DNA from: Pseudomonas sp. GM48
GTDB lineage: Bacteria; Pseudomonadota; Gammaproteobacteria; Pseudomonadales; Pseudomonadaceae
DNA length: 39,305 nucleotides
NCBI RefSeq assembly: GCF_000282335.1
Contig: NZ_AKJM01000006.1
Span: 1-39,305 of the forward strand
Direction: 5' to 3'
This document shows, piece after piece, positions 7,675 through 16,462 of the stretch. The notes below the pieces were generated by a model. That model was given only the letters and a program-made list of their open reading frames with translations. It had not been told where the DNA came from and searched no databases. The position numbers and the translations under genes are program-made. Positions within the stretch are counted from its first letter, which is position 1, and every line of letters starts with the position of its first letter.

Positions 7675-8692
7675 CGGATAACCGTCGCTGCATCGGGAAC
7701 ACCTGCCAGCCCAGGCGTTCGCTGATCAGTCCCCACACCCCTTGCGGAGCCTTGAGCATCATCACCACCGCAACCACGCCGAGGATAATCATGTACACCG
7801 CACCGTACTGCGCCAGGCAACCGCGCAGCACAAAGTAAATCAGCGTGCCGATCAACGGCCCCTCCAGGGTGCCGATGCCACCGATGATCACGATAAAGAT
7901 AACCACGGCCGTCCAGTCCTGCAGGTTGAACGCAGCGTCCGGGGAAATGCGCAGTTTTTGCAGGAAGATCAGCGCCCCGACCACCCCCGTGCAACCGGCG
8001 GCCAGCACATAAACCATCAGCTTGGTACGGAACGTATCCACCCCGAGGCTGCCGGACGCTGGTTCAGAATCACGAATCGATGCCAGTGCCAGGCCCTGAC
8101 GCGAGCGCAGCAGAAAAAACACAACTGCCACGGCGGCAATGGCGATGGCCAGCGCAGTGAAATAGATCAGCGTTTCGCGTCCGTCCCGGTCATTACCGAT
8201 CTGCCGCACAATCGCCGCCGGCAGGCTTTGCCCTGAACCGCCACCCAGACTGCTCATCTGCGCCAGGCCCAAACGGAAGACCTCAGCCACCACCCAGGTA
8301 CCGATGGCGAAGTAAGCGCCACGCAGACGAAACACGATCAGCGCCGTGGGAATCGCCAGCAGCGCCACCAACACGCCTGAAAGCAATACCGCCACCAAAG
8401 GCGGCACACCGAATTGGCTCGCCAGCATAAACAGCAGATAGCCGCCCAGACCGACGAAGGCCTGTTGCCCTACCGAGACCATGCCGGCGTAGCCCGCCAG
8501 CAAGTTCCACATTTGCGCCAACGCCAGGTAATAGGCGAACTCCACCACCAGACGCAGGCTCGCCCGATCGGCCCACAAGGGTGCACTGAGCAAGATCAAT
8601 ACGCACAGGCCCAGCAACGACAGGCCGACGGTGCTGCTGGTGGTCGTGCGTTGTACGCGAAACCCAAGCGCGGGGTTATTCAAGGCATTCAT
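7670..8692 (-). CDS. Liv-type ABC transporter, permease subunit (LivM-like)
   Basis: A 340-residue inner-membrane permease of the branched-chain amino-acid/HAAT ABC family, with several hydrophobic segments starting at SSTVGLSLLGLCVLILLSAP and the family segments MWNLLAGYAGMVSVGQQAFV and IFIVIIGGIGTLEGPLIGTL. The open frame extends 51 codons upstream inside the preceding gene, but the ATG at 8692 overlaps the stop of the LivH-like gene as TGATG, showing translational coupling. With the other permease it forms the membrane channel of the importer encoded at 7670-12315. The solute is inferred, from the neighbouring hap operon and shared regulatory element, to be an aromatic compound and not an amino acid. 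Confidence 0.92.
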   Translation of the reverse strand: MNALNNPALGFRVQRTTTSSTVGLSLLGLCVLILLSAPLWADRASLRLVVEFAYYLALAQMWNLLAGYAGMVSVGQQAFVGLGGYLLFMLASQFGVPPLVAVLLSGVLVALLAIPTALIVFRLRGAYFAIGTWVVAEVFRLGLAQMSSLGGGSGQSLPAAIVRQIGNDRDGRETLIYFTALAIAIAAVAVVFFLLRSRQGLALASIRDSEPASGSLGVDTFRTKLMVYVLAAGCTGVVGALIFLQKLRISPDAAFNLQDWTAVVIFIVIIGGIGTLEGPLIGTLIYFVLRGCLAQYGAVYMIILGVVAVVMMLKAPQGVWGLISERLGWQVFPMQRRLSV

Positions 8693-9555
8693 CAGTCGAC
8701 ACTCCGGGGAAACAGGCCACGCGGACGCAGGACCAGGATCAGCAAGAACACAAGGTGACCGGCGAGGATTTGCCAGCCGGGATCGACTTTTGCCCCCAGG
8801 GTTTGCGCAACGCCGAGAATCACCCCTCCGGCCAGCGTGCCCCACAGGCTGCCCAGGCCACCGATGATCACCGCTTCGAAGCCGTACAACAGCCGCGCCG
8901 GCCCGACCGTAGGATCAAAACTGGTGCGGATCGCCAGGAACACCCCGGCAATCGACACCACGGCCATCCCCAGCGCCATGGCCAGGCCGAAAATGTGCGC
9001 GTTGTTGACGCCCATCAGCCGTGCGGTGTGCTGGTCATCAGAGGTGGCGCGAAACGCCCGGCCCAACGATGTTTTGTAGAACAGCAATTGCAGGCCGCCG
9101 ATGATCAGCAGCGCACTGCAGAACACGATGAGCGGCATCACGCCTACGCTCAGGCTGCCAATGCCGACGCTGGCCACCTCCAGGTCGCCTTGAGCGAGTT
9201 TTTGGCTGTCGGCACTGAAGAACTCCAACAGCACGTTCTGCACAATAATCGACAGGCCGAAGGTCACCAGCAACGGCGGCAGGATGTCCATGCCCAGCGT
9301 GCGGTTGAGCAACAGCCGTTGCAGCAGATAGCCGAAACAGAACATCAGCGGCACCACGATCAGCAAGCTCGCCAACGGGCTGAACCCCAGGTGATTGACC
9401 ACCAGCAGCGCCAGGTACGACGCCAGCACGATGAAGTCGCCATGGGCGATGTTGACCAGGCGCATGATGCCGAACATCAGCGACAGCCCCACCGCGAACA
9501 TCGCGTACAGGCCACCGAGCAACATGCCTTGAAGCAAAGTATTGAGCCATTCCAT
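8692..9555 (-). CDS. Liv-type ABC transporter, permease subunit (LivH-like)
   Basis: A 287-residue inner-membrane permease of the LivH group. Typical elements are the N-terminal segment LLQGMLLGGLYAMFAVGLSL, FGIMRLVNIAHGDFIVLASY, and the cytoplasmic coupling-loop region FRATSDDQHTARLMGVN. An alternative GTG start one codon upstream (9558) overlaps the LivF-like stop as TAGTG; I chose the ATG at 9555. It is the third cistron in the ATPase-ATPase-permease-permease order of this importer. Confidence 0.92.
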   Translation of the reverse strand: MEWLNTLLQGMLLGGLYAMFAVGLSLMFGIMRLVNIAHGDFIVLASYLALLVVNHLGFSPLASLLIVVPLMFCFGYLLQRLLLNRTLGMDILPPLLVTFGLSIIVQNVLLEFFSADSQKLAQGDLEVASVGIGSLSVGVMPLIVFCSALLIIGGLQLLFYKTSLGRAFRATSDDQHTARLMGVNNAHIFGLAMALGMAVVSIAGVFLAIRTSFDPTVGPARLLYGFEAVIIGGLGSLWGTLAGGVILGVAQTLGAKVDPGWQILAGHLVFLLILVLRPRGLFPRSVD

Positions 9556-9557
9556 CA

Positions 9558-10250
9558 CTAGATCCCGAAATACGCGGCTTTGATTTGTGCTTTATCCGCA
9601 TCCCCAGGCCGACCGGTCAGGGACACGCGCCCTTCCTGGAAGCAATAGAAGCGGTCGCACACACTCAGTGCCTGATTGATGTCCTGCTCGACGAGAATCA
9701 CCGTGGTGCCGTCGGCTTTGATCGAGGGCAATGCGGCGTAGATGTCCTTGATCGTCGTCGGTGCCAGGCCCAGGCTGATTTCGTCGCACAACAGCAAGTG
9801 CGGGTTGGCCATCAGGCCCCGGCCAATCGCAACCATTTGCTGCTGGCCGCCAGACAGTGCGGTGCCCGGACGCTTGCGCAGTTTCTCCAGCACCGGGAAC
9901 AGCTGATAGATCCGCTTCAGTGTCCACGGTCCCGGGCGTTTGCTATAGGCGCCGATCAACAGGTTTTCTTCGACCGTCAGCGACGGAAACAGCTTGCGGC
10001 CCTCCGGCACCAACGCGATGCCGCGCTCCAGCACCAGATTGGCTGGCATGTCGCCAATGGTCTGCCCCTTGAAAGTAATGGCGCCCGGCTGGTTCTTGAT
10101 CAACCCGGCCAAGGAGCGCAGGAACGTCGATTTGCCCGCGCCGTTGGAGCCGATGATCGCCACGGTTTCACCGGCCTCAAGGGTCAGGCTGATGTCAAAC
10201 AGCGCTTGAAAGTCGCCGTAACCGGCGCAGAGTTTTTCGATGGTCAGCAT
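9558..10250 (-). CDS. Liv-type ABC transporter, ATP-binding subunit (LivF-like)
   Basis: A 230-residue ABC ATPase with Walker A GSNGAGKS (34-41), signature ALSGGQQQMVAIGRGLM, Walker B LLLCDEISLGLAP and the switch histidine region. The short length and the GEISL/DEISLGLAP type of Walker B are typical of LivF. It follows the LivG-like gene by 3 bases and nearly touches the LivH-like gene. Together with LivG it energises uptake by the two permeases. Confidence 0.92.
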   Translation of the reverse strand: MLTIEKLCAGYGDFQALFDISLTLEAGETVAIIGSNGAGKSTFLRSLAGLIKNQPGAITFKGQTIGDMPANLVLERGIALVPEGRKLFPSLTVEENLLIGAYSKRPGPWTLKRIYQLFPVLEKLRKRPGTALSGGQQQMVAIGRGLMANPHLLLCDEISLGLAPTTIKDIYAALPSIKADGTTVILVEQDINQALSVCDRFYCFQEGRVSLTGRPGDADKAQIKAAYFGI

Positions 10251-10253
10251 GCG

Positions 10254-10979
10254 TCAGCTCCCGATGCCCATGTAAATGTCCTGGACCCGAGGATCGGCCA
10301 TCACGCTGCGCGGTTCGCCTTCGGCCAGCTTGGCACCGAAGTTGATCACCGTCAGGCGACTGACCACCGCCAGCAAGGCATGCACGATGTGCTCGATCCA
10401 GATGATGGCAACGCCGGACTTGTGGATGCCTTGAATGGTTTCCACCAGTGCCAGGCATTCCGGTTCGGTCAGGCCTCCGGCAATTTCGTCGAGCAACAAC
10501 AGGCGCGGTTGGGTCGACAAGGCTCGGGCCATTTCCAGGCGTTTGCGGTCGAGCAAGGTCAGTGAGCCGGCCAGCACATTGGCCTTGCGCATCAGGCCGG
10601 TGAGCTCCAGTGTTTGCGCACACCACTGGCTGGCTTCGTTGTCACGTAGCCGCGCACCGAAGGTCGCGCCCACCAGCAGGTTCTCGAACACGGTCATCTT
10701 CACGAACGGATGCGGAATCTGGTGGGAACGGCCGATGCCTTGCTGACAGCGCTTGAACACGGGTTCTCGGGTGACATTGCGGCCTTCGAAATGAATCGTG
10801 CCTTTGTCCGCCGCCACGCCGCCGGCGATCAGGTTGAACAGCGTGCTTTTACCCGCGCCGTTGGGCCCGATGATGCCCAGGGCTTCACCCGGTTGCAGGC
10901 TCAGGCTCATGGCATCCGTGACCTTCACCTCGCCGTAGCTTTTGTGCACATCGGTCATTTGTAGAAGTGGCTGTTGCAT
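10254..10979 (-). CDS. Liv-type ABC transporter, ATP-binding subunit (LivG-like)
   Basis: A 241-residue ABC ATPase with Walker A GPNGAGKS (38-45) and Walker B LLLLDEIAGGL. The signature region reads LTLLDRKRLEMARAL, the divergent form common in LivG subunits in place of LSGGQ. The open frame extends 27 codons upstream, but the start at 10979 gives the expected N terminus and lies 25 bases after the binding-protein gene. The C-terminal extension typical of LivG (EGEPRSVMADPRVQDIYMG) is present. Confidence 0.92.
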   Translation of the reverse strand: MQQPLLQMTDVHKSYGEVKVTDAMSLSLQPGEALGIIGPNGAGKSTLFNLIAGGVAADKGTIHFEGRNVTREPVFKRCQQGIGRSHQIPHPFVKMTVFENLLVGATFGARLRDNEASQWCAQTLELTGLMRKANVLAGSLTLLDRKRLEMARALSTQPRLLLLDEIAGGLTEPECLALVETIQGIHKSGVAIIWIEHIVHALLAVVSRLTVINFGAKLAEGEPRSVMADPRVQDIYMGIGS

Positions 10980-11004
10980 GGTGCACCGGTGTCCTTTTGC
11001 GCGA

Positions 11005-12315
11005 TCAATACGTAATGGCCTGCATTTCGCCGCCCAGCGGAATCGCCGGCGCGGTGGCATTGCTGGTCACGATCAGGTCGTATTTATTGTCCTTGCCCAG
11101 TCGCCACTGGCCACTGACCAGAGGCGTCTTGGCGACGTTCTTCACCGGTCCGCCATTCCAGTTGATCGGGCCGACCACGGTGTTGAGGTTGGTCTTGAGC
11201 AAGGCATCGCGGACTGCTTGGGCGTTGCCGATTTCTTCGGTGCGCTTGAGGATGTCCACCGCCAGTTCGAACAAGGCATGCACGAACCCCAACGGTTGCG
11301 TCCACTGCTTGCCGGTGGCCTGGGTGAAACCCTGGGCCAATTGGCCGGCACTGGCGCCGGTCAACGACGAGCTGAACGGGTGCGTCGGGCTCCACCAGAT
11401 TTCGGTCGACAGGTTGTTGCCGGCCTTGCCCAATGCCTCGACTGCCGTCGGAAACAACAATGCCTTGCCCACCGACACGGCTTTCGGATTGAAGCCTTGC
11501 TGCCGGGCCTGGGTCCAGAACGTGCTCAGGTCCGGCGGAATGACCACGCCGGTGACGATCTCGACGTCGGCCTTTTTGAACGCGGCAATCTGCGCAGAGA
11601 AATCGTCGGTCAGACTCTGGAAGCGGCCAGGGTCGACCAATTGAAAACCCTTTTGCGCCAGTACCGGCGGAAAACCGAGCTTCTGGTCGCCCCAGGCATT
11701 GCCGTCGCCGTCGTTGGGGAACAGACCGCCGACGACTTTGTTGGACGGCATCGCCCCCCACATGGCGCTGTAAGTACCAATCACATCTTCCAGGCCCCAG
11801 AAAAAGTGGTACGTCCACTCAAAGCCCTGGTCCGGTTTTCCGCCACGGGTAAAGAACCACGGCTGCCACGGAGCCACCGTGGAGATACACGGAATCTCGT
11901 TGATTTCGCATTGGTCGGACACCGGGTTGGTGGTTTCCGGGGTCGACGACACCAGCATCAGATCGACCTGGTCCGAGAGAATCAGCTCGCTTGCCACTTC
12001 CGCCGCGCGGTTGGGGTTGGACTGGCTGTCCTTGACGATCACTTCCAGGCGGTAAGCCTTGCCGGCCACGGTGATCGAGCTCTTCAGCACTTGCTTGAGC
12101 GACTCGATGATGTAGTTATCGGCAGCCGCGAAAGGTGCCAACGGCCCGGTCTGTGGGCTGACATAGCCAAGCTTGATCACCCGCTCACCGCCGATGGCAA
12201 AGTTGAAGGGCATGCTTGCCAGTGCCACGCCACCGGCGGCAATACCGGTGCTGCGCAGGAAGTCACGGCGGGAGAAGTCGCGGCCTAACAGGTTTTTATC
12301 GTTGTTGTCTGTCAT
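11005..12315 (-). CDS. Tat-exported ABC substrate-binding protein, Liv/aromatic type
   Basis: A 436-residue periplasmic binding protein of the Leu/Ile/Val-binding (peripla_BP_6) fold. The N terminus has a twin-arginine motif SRRDFLRSTGIAAGG, so it is probably exported folded by Tat. The mature domain begins near RVIKLGYVSPQTGPLAPFAA, a typical opening strand of this family, and continues with a long two-lobe domain. It is the binding protein for the LivGFHM-like importer encoded directly downstream and follows the porin gene by 87 bases. The aromatic-rich segments (EWTYHFFWGLED, APWQPWFFTRGG) would suit an aromatic ligand; the ligand itself is an inference from context. Confidence 0.9.
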   Translation of the reverse strand: MTDNNDKNLLGRDFSRRDFLRSTGIAAGGVALASMPFNFAIGGERVIKLGYVSPQTGPLAPFAAADNYIIESLKQVLKSSITVAGKAYRLEVIVKDSQSNPNRAAEVASELILSDQVDLMLVSSTPETTNPVSDQCEINEIPCISTVAPWQPWFFTRGGKPDQGFEWTYHFFWGLEDVIGTYSAMWGAMPSNKVVGGLFPNDGDGNAWGDQKLGFPPVLAQKGFQLVDPGRFQSLTDDFSAQIAAFKKADVEIVTGVVIPPDLSTFWTQARQQGFNPKAVSVGKALLFPTAVEALGKAGNNLSTEIWWSPTHPFSSSLTGASAGQLAQGFTQATGKQWTQPLGFVHALFELAVDILKRTEEIGNAQAVRDALLKTNLNTVVGPINWNGGPVKNVAKTPLVSGQWRLGKDNKYDLIVTSNATAPAIPLGGEMQAITY

Positions 12316-12402
12316 GTAAGTACTCCAAAAGCCTGGACGAACGGGGTCGCCGCGTGTGGCCGGGCCATCACGCAGGGTCAGGGGTAAACCGTAGAAATCC
12401 GT

Positions 12403-13749
12403 TTAGAAGAAGAAACTGACGTCGAACGACGCGACCACTTGCGAATCCTTTTCGCCGTCGGCATAGGCATCGCGGCCGGGGCCTGAATGGATGTCGTAGC
12501 GCAGTTCCGGGCGCAGGCGCACGTTGGGTGTCGGCGTCCAGGCCAGGTTGGTGGTGACCCCGTAGAAGCTGCCCCAGGTCGGGTCCGGGATGCCAGTGTT
12601 CGGGTCGATGTTGGCCATCATCACGTGGACCGGGGCGTCGGTGTAGAACCACTCGGCGCGGCTGTTCCACATCAGGTTTTCGCTAAGCTTGTGGTACCAG
12701 TTAATGTCGGTGCCATACCAGGTGGCGTCTTTTTTGTTGGCAAACCCGGCGAAAGCACCCTGCTCCTGCTTGCCGTAGTTCAACTCCAGCGCCACGCGGT
12801 TGTTTGGATCGATGACTTGCGAAAGGGTCAGATAAGACGCCAGGCGCTTGAAGTCGTCATCCTTGGTGCCCGCCGGCAGCGGCGAGCCACAACTGCATTC
12901 GGCGAAACTGTCGCCAGCGCCATTACCGTAGATGTTCTCCCAGTCGATCCAGGTGCCGAAGTCCGCCGAACGCCAACGTACGTTGGCGATCACGTCCGGC
13001 GAGTGATTGGGATCTTGCAGGTTGTTCCAGCCCTGGACCACGCCCAGTTCGAAGCCGAGCATGCTTTCGCCCGGTTTCGAAGGCAGTTTGAACGAGTACA
13101 GCGCACCGGCATGTTTGGCCGGGCCGTGCATGAATGAATAGGTGTGCGAGTAGAAGTCCGTCGGTGCCGGGGATGGCAAGGCGAAGCCGATTTCGTTTTC
13201 CAGCGGCGTGTGGAAAATCCCGATCATCAGATCCGAACCGCCGAGCACCGGGAAGTAAAAATCAGCGTACGCCTGGGCAATGGTCAACGCCGGATCTTCG
13301 GCCTTGTTGTTGCGGTTGACGCTCAGGTCTTCATCCCAGCCGTAGGTCTTGAAGAAGCGCGCGTCCTTGCCGTACAGCGCCGTTACGTTGAAGCCCCAGT
13401 CAGCTTCTTGCGGCATCGGCCCGGGAAACGGTCCGACACGACCGACCACATTGCTCTTGGGTTTTTTCTCCACGGCCAGGGCGAACTGGTTGAGGTTCAC
13501 ACCTTCGTCGGTATTGAAGAAGCTTTGCTTGCTGACGTCATCCGTGCCGTTGTTGTTATAGATCACACCGGCCTGAGCCCAGCCGTAGATCTTGATCCCA
13601 TGTTCACGCTCAAGGCTGTCGCCGAAGACATTGCGCACCAGCGAACCCATGGGATCGTCTGCTGCCAGAGCCATAGAGGGAAACAAAACATCGGCACCCA
13701 GAACGGGCGCGAACAGGGTTGCTGCGCAAACCCATGCACGAATACTCAT
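12403..13749 (-). CDS. Outer-membrane beta-barrel porin for the aromatic uptake system
   Basis: A 448-residue protein with a signal peptide ending near SMALAADD, alternating hydrophobic/polar strands throughout, and a C-terminal aromatic residue (ASFDVSFFF), the hallmark of outer-membrane barrels. The pattern resembles the putative beta-barrel porin-2 (BBP2) group, with the N-terminal KIYGWAQAGVIYNNNG strand and the late TNLAWTPTPNVRLRPELRYD strand. It is the first gene of the operon that continues into the binding protein and Liv-type ABC genes, suggesting a full outer-to-inner membrane uptake route for one solute. The ribosome site AGGAAGG precedes the ATG at 13749. Its promoter region carries the same element as hapC. 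Confidence 0.88.
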   Translation of the reverse strand: MSIRAWVCAATLFAPVLGADVLFPSMALAADDPMGSLVRNVFGDSLEREHGIKIYGWAQAGVIYNNNGTDDVSKQSFFNTDEGVNLNQFALAVEKKPKSNVVGRVGPFPGPMPQEADWGFNVTALYGKDARFFKTYGWDEDLSVNRNNKAEDPALTIAQAYADFYFPVLGGSDLMIGIFHTPLENEIGFALPSPAPTDFYSHTYSFMHGPAKHAGALYSFKLPSKPGESMLGFELGVVQGWNNLQDPNHSPDVIANVRWRSADFGTWIDWENIYGNGAGDSFAECSCGSPLPAGTKDDDFKRLASYLTLSQVIDPNNRVALELNYGKQEQGAFAGFANKKDATWYGTDINWYHKLSENLMWNSRAEWFYTDAPVHVMMANIDPNTGIPDPTWGSFYGVTTNLAWTPTPNVRLRPELRYDIHSGPGRDAYADGEKDSQVVASFDVSFFF

Positions 13750-13883
13750 ACCTGCCTTCCTTATTTTTATTAGGCGCCAATCCCCCGAAGGGGCATGAGG
13801 CCGAAAACAAGGTATGACGTCTTGATGAGCCCTGGCCCGGGCTCCACTCGATCGTAGGCAGATCGTGGTGTTCGGCGTAATGG

Positions 13884-13912
13884 AGGCTACAAGTCCACCA
13901 CTGCACCAACAA
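13884..13912 (-). promoter_or_regulatory. Predicted porin-operon promoter
   Basis: On the minus strand TTGTTG (13912-13907) and TAGCCT (13889-13884) are 17 bases apart. This reproduces the box spacing of the hapC promoter and the same distance to the upstream dyad. The -10 box is weak, as expected for an activated promoter. The inferred start is near 13877. Confidence 0.45.
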
Positions 13913-13931
13913 TTCCATTCTCGGCGACATC

Positions 13932-13954
13932 AGTGTTTGCGTATTCAGAACAAT
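13932..13954. promoter_or_regulatory. Second copy of the LysR-type element, upstream of the porin gene
   Basis: The left arm AGTGTTTGCG is identical to that at 6408-6417, while the right arm is degenerate (CAGAACAATG region). The T-N11-A core is kept (T13937, A13949). By eye about 36 of 51 bases agree, without gaps, between 13908-13958 and 6384-6434, including the bases that form the -35 box. The conservation lies in non-coding DNA before two unrelated genes, so a shared regulator is the simplest reading. Confidence 0.6.
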
Positions 13955-13986
13955 GGCGCGGGGATTCGAACGCACTGAAGATCAAA

Positions 13987-14080
13987 CTGTGGGAGCGGGC
14001 TTGCTCGCGAAGGCGGTGTGTCAGTCGCCAGTTGGGTCAACTGACAGACCCTCTTCGCGAGCAAGCCCGCTCCCACAGGG
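13987..14080. repeat. REP inverted pair between the quinone reductase and porin operons
   Basis: CTGTGGGAGCGGGCTTGCTC at 13987 and its inverse ending TCCCACAGGG at 14080 form a converging pair with a spacer of about 40 bases. It lies 13 bases downstream of the quinone reductase stop and upstream of the porin control region, so it separates two transcription units. Confidence 0.9.
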
Positions 14081-14093
14081 TTAGTGGTGGTGA

Positions 14094-14804
14094 TCAGGCC
14101 TTGGTGGTCAGCGGATAGAGCTTGTCATCGAACTGCGCCAACTTCGGAAACACCAGAGGCTGATCATCACTCAGGTGTTGCAGGCGCTGGTCGTAGTCAA
14201 CCAGGAACTGCTGGCGCGCCTCGTCACTGATGTACGGCACATGCCAGGCCACGAACGGTTCCAGTACATCAAAACCAACATAAGCCAGGGTTCCGCGCAG
14301 GATCGGGCGCAGCATGTCTTCAAGCGGGCCATGGATCGCACCGTCGCCGAACATGTGTTCACGACCGCCCAGGGTCACCGTCACCAGCGCCTTCTTGCCG
14401 GCCAGACCGCCCTGATCGTAGAAGCGTTTGCCGCCGTAGCAGATGCCCGAGACCAGCACCCGATCAATCCAGCCCTTGAGCATGGCCGGGGTGGAGAACC
14501 AGAAGATCGGGAAGTTGAGGATCAGCAAGTCGGCCCACAACAGCTTGTCCAGTTCGGCCTGGATGTCCGCCGCCAGCGACTGGCTTTTCACGCCCAGGCG
14601 TTGTTCCAGGGCATAGACCAGGTACTCGGGGTTTTCCCGATTTGAGAAGTCGGCGTCGCTGGCCACCGGGTTCCAGTTCATTTTGTACAGGTCGCTGACC
14701 TGTACTTCGTGGCCCTGGGCTTCAAGAGTGGCGACAGCCTGGTCGCGCAGGGCGGCGGTGAAGGATTGCGGCTCCGGGTGAGCGTGGACGATCAGTACTT
14801 TCAT
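14094..14804 (-). CDS. NAD(P)H-dependent quinone reductase, flavodoxin fold
   Basis: A 236-residue flavoprotein of the NQO1/MdaB/KefF family. The N-terminal strand and FMN/FAD phosphate loop KVLIVHAHPEPQSFTAALRD and the flavin-contacting segment NFPIFWFSTPAMLKGWIDRV are visible, followed by YGGKRFYDQGGLAGKKALV and TLGGREHMFG. It would carry out two-electron reduction of quinones. It starts 9 bases after the ABC ATPase gene and so belongs to the peptide-type transporter operon, yet it lies next to the hydroquinone uptake region. In p-nitrophenol-type pathways a benzoquinone reductase supplies hydroquinone, so a role in recycling p-benzoquinone is possible but unproven. Confidence 0.88.
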   Translation of the reverse strand: MKVLIVHAHPEPQSFTAALRDQAVATLEAQGHEVQVSDLYKMNWNPVASDADFSNRENPEYLVYALEQRLGVKSQSLAADIQAELDKLLWADLLILNFPIFWFSTPAMLKGWIDRVLVSGICYGGKRFYDQGGLAGKKALVTVTLGGREHMFGDGAIHGPLEDMLRPILRGTLAYVGFDVLEPFVAWHVPYISDEARQQFLVDYDQRLQHLSDDQPLVFPKLAQFDDKLYPLTTKA

Positions 14805-14813
14805 GGTGGTTCC

Positions 14814-16460
14814 TTAGACTTTTTCCAGCGTATCGGTAGTAGGTTTGGAAGCGCGTGTGGCCAGCAACCGGTCGAGCCAGTCGGGGTCCATTTGCGGTTC
14901 GGAAGAAAACAGCAGGCCGGTGTAGTCCTGATGTGGCGGGGTGAAAATCTGGCTGCGCGAGCCGTGGTCCACCACCCTGCCCCGTTGCATCACCAATACC
15001 TCATCGGCAATCGCCCGAACAGTGGCGACGTCATGGGTGATGAAAAGATAAGCGACACCCAATTGCTGCTGGATGCGGTTGAGCAATTTCAATACGCCCT
15101 CGGCCACCAGTTGGTCCAGTGCCGAGGTCACTTCATCGCAAATGATCAGCTGCGGATCGGCCGCCAGCGCCCGGGCGATGCAGATGCGTTGTTTCTGCCC
15201 GCCGGACAATTCACGGGGCTGACGCTCCATGAAGGTGGCCGGGTCGAGTTCGATCATCTCCAGCAGTTCGGCGACCCGGGCGCGCATGGCCTTGCCCTTG
15301 AGCCCGAGGTAGAACGTCAGCGGTCGGCCGATGATATCGACAATGCGCTGACGCGGATTCAGCGCGGTGTCGGGGATCTGGTAGATCATCTGGATGCGCC
15401 GCAGTTGTTCCTTGCTGCGCTGGCGAAAATCCGCCGGCAAGGATTCGCCGTCGTATAGCACCTGGCCGTAAGTTGGCGGCAGCAAACCGGTGATCAGGCG
15501 TGCCGTGGAGCTTTTGCCGCTGCCGGACTCGCCGATCACCGCGAGAGTCTGGCCACGGTAGAGCTTCAGGGAAACGTCGTGCAGCACCGGTTGCTGGCCG
15601 TAACTGGCGCAACTGTTGCGCAGTTCCAGCAGCGGTTGTTCCTGTTGCGGGCAGGCCTTGGGTTCGGTGCGGAAACTGCGCACCGCCCATAGCGACTTGG
15701 TGTAGTCCTCCTGCGGGTCGCCGAGCATCTTGCGGGTCTCGGCCTCCTCCACCAGTTTGCCGTGGCGCAGCACCATGATGCGGTCGGCCATTTGCGCCAC
15801 CACCGCCAGGTCGTGGCTGATGTAGATCGCCGCACTGCCGTAGGTCGCGACGGCATCGCGAATGGCGGCGAGCACTTCGATCTGGGTGGTGACGTCCAGC
15901 GCCGTGGTCGGTTCATCGAAGATGATCAGGTCCGGGTGGCAAGCCATGGCCATGGCGGTCATCACCCGTTGCAACTGGCCGCCGGAGACTTGATGCGGAT
16001 AGCGCTGGCCAATGGTTTCGGGATTGGGCAGACGTAGTACCCGATACAATTCCACCGCGTCGCGCATGGCCTGGTCGCGGCTCATGCCGCCGTTTTTCAC
16101 AGCGGTTTCGACGTGCTGGTCGATCAGTCGATGGGCCGGGTTGAACGAGGCCGCCGCGCTCTGTGCCACATAGGCAATGCGCAGCCCCCGCAGTTTGCGC
16201 AGGGCTTCGGGCTTGGCCTTGAGCAGGTCGATGCCGTCGAAGTGCACCGAGCCGCCGGTGATCTGGCAGCCGTCGCGGGTGTAGCCCATGGCCGACAGGC
16301 CGAGGGTCGACTTGCCCGCGCCGGACTCCCCGATCAGCCCCAACACTTCGCCGCGTTGCAGGGTCAGGTCGATGCCCTTGATCAGCGGGTGCCAGGCATC
16401 CTCGTAGTGGCCTTCGATGTGCAGGTTGCGGATTTCCAGCAAAGGTCTTGTGCTCGTCAT
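14814..16460 (-). CDS. Peptide/opine-type ABC transporter, fused double ATPase (DppD-DppF-like)
   Basis: A 548-residue protein with two ABC ATPase domains in tandem. The first has Walker A GESGAGKS (44-51), signature VSGGQLQRV and Walker [13 protein letters not shown]. The second has Walker A GESGSGKS, signature LSGGQKQRI and Walker [13 protein letters not shown]. Each half resembles DppD or DppF, so one polypeptide supplies both nucleotide-binding sites. The open frame runs 96 codons further upstream through the preceding gene. The ATG at 16460 is chosen because the AAGGA ribosome site is at proper distance for it and too close for the ATG at 16469. It lies 2 bases after the permease stop. 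Confidence 0.92.
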   Translation of the reverse strand: MTSTRPLLEIRNLHIEGHYEDAWHPLIKGIDLTLQRGEVLGLIGESGAGKSTLGLSAMGYTRDGCQITGGSVHFDGIDLLKAKPEALRKLRGLRIAYVAQSAAASFNPAHRLIDQHVETAVKNGGMSRDQAMRDAVELYRVLRLPNPETIGQRYPHQVSGGQLQRVMTAMAMACHPDLIIFDEPTTALDVTTQIEVLAAIRDAVATYGSAAIYISHDLAVVAQMADRIMVLRHGKLVEEAETRKMLGDPQEDYTKSLWAVRSFRTEPKACPQQEQPLLELRNSCASYGQQPVLHDVSLKLYRGQTLAVIGESGSGKSSTARLITGLLPPTYGQVLYDGESLPADFRQRSKEQLRRIQMIYQIPDTALNPRQRIVDIIGRPLTFYLGLKGKAMRARVAELLEMIELDPATFMERQPRELSGGQKQRICIARALAADPQLIICDEVTSALDQLVAEGVLKLLNRIQQQLGVAYLFITHDVATVRAIADEVLVMQRGRVVDHGSRSQIFTPPHQDYTGLLFSSEPQMDPDWLDRLLATRASKPTTDTLEKV

Positions 16461-16462
16461 GT

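Larger units (their letters stand above)
13750..14093. other. Intergenic region upstream of the porin gene
   Basis: This 344-base gap contains, from the porin side, a leader of about 130 bases with no obvious open frame, predicted promoter boxes (13884-13912), the LysR-type dyad copy (13932-13954) and a REP pair (13987-14080). I see no gene in it. Confidence 0.7.

Noticed and set aside
10942..12288. Plus-strand open frame of 448 codons
   Set aside because: Antisense to the Liv-type binding protein; no motif, and no ribosome site seen at its start.
12316..12402. Short hairpin (TGGCC-C-GGCCA) between the porin and binding-protein genes as a terminator
   Set aside because: The stem is only five pairs with a 1-base loop and no T tract follows; too weak to call.
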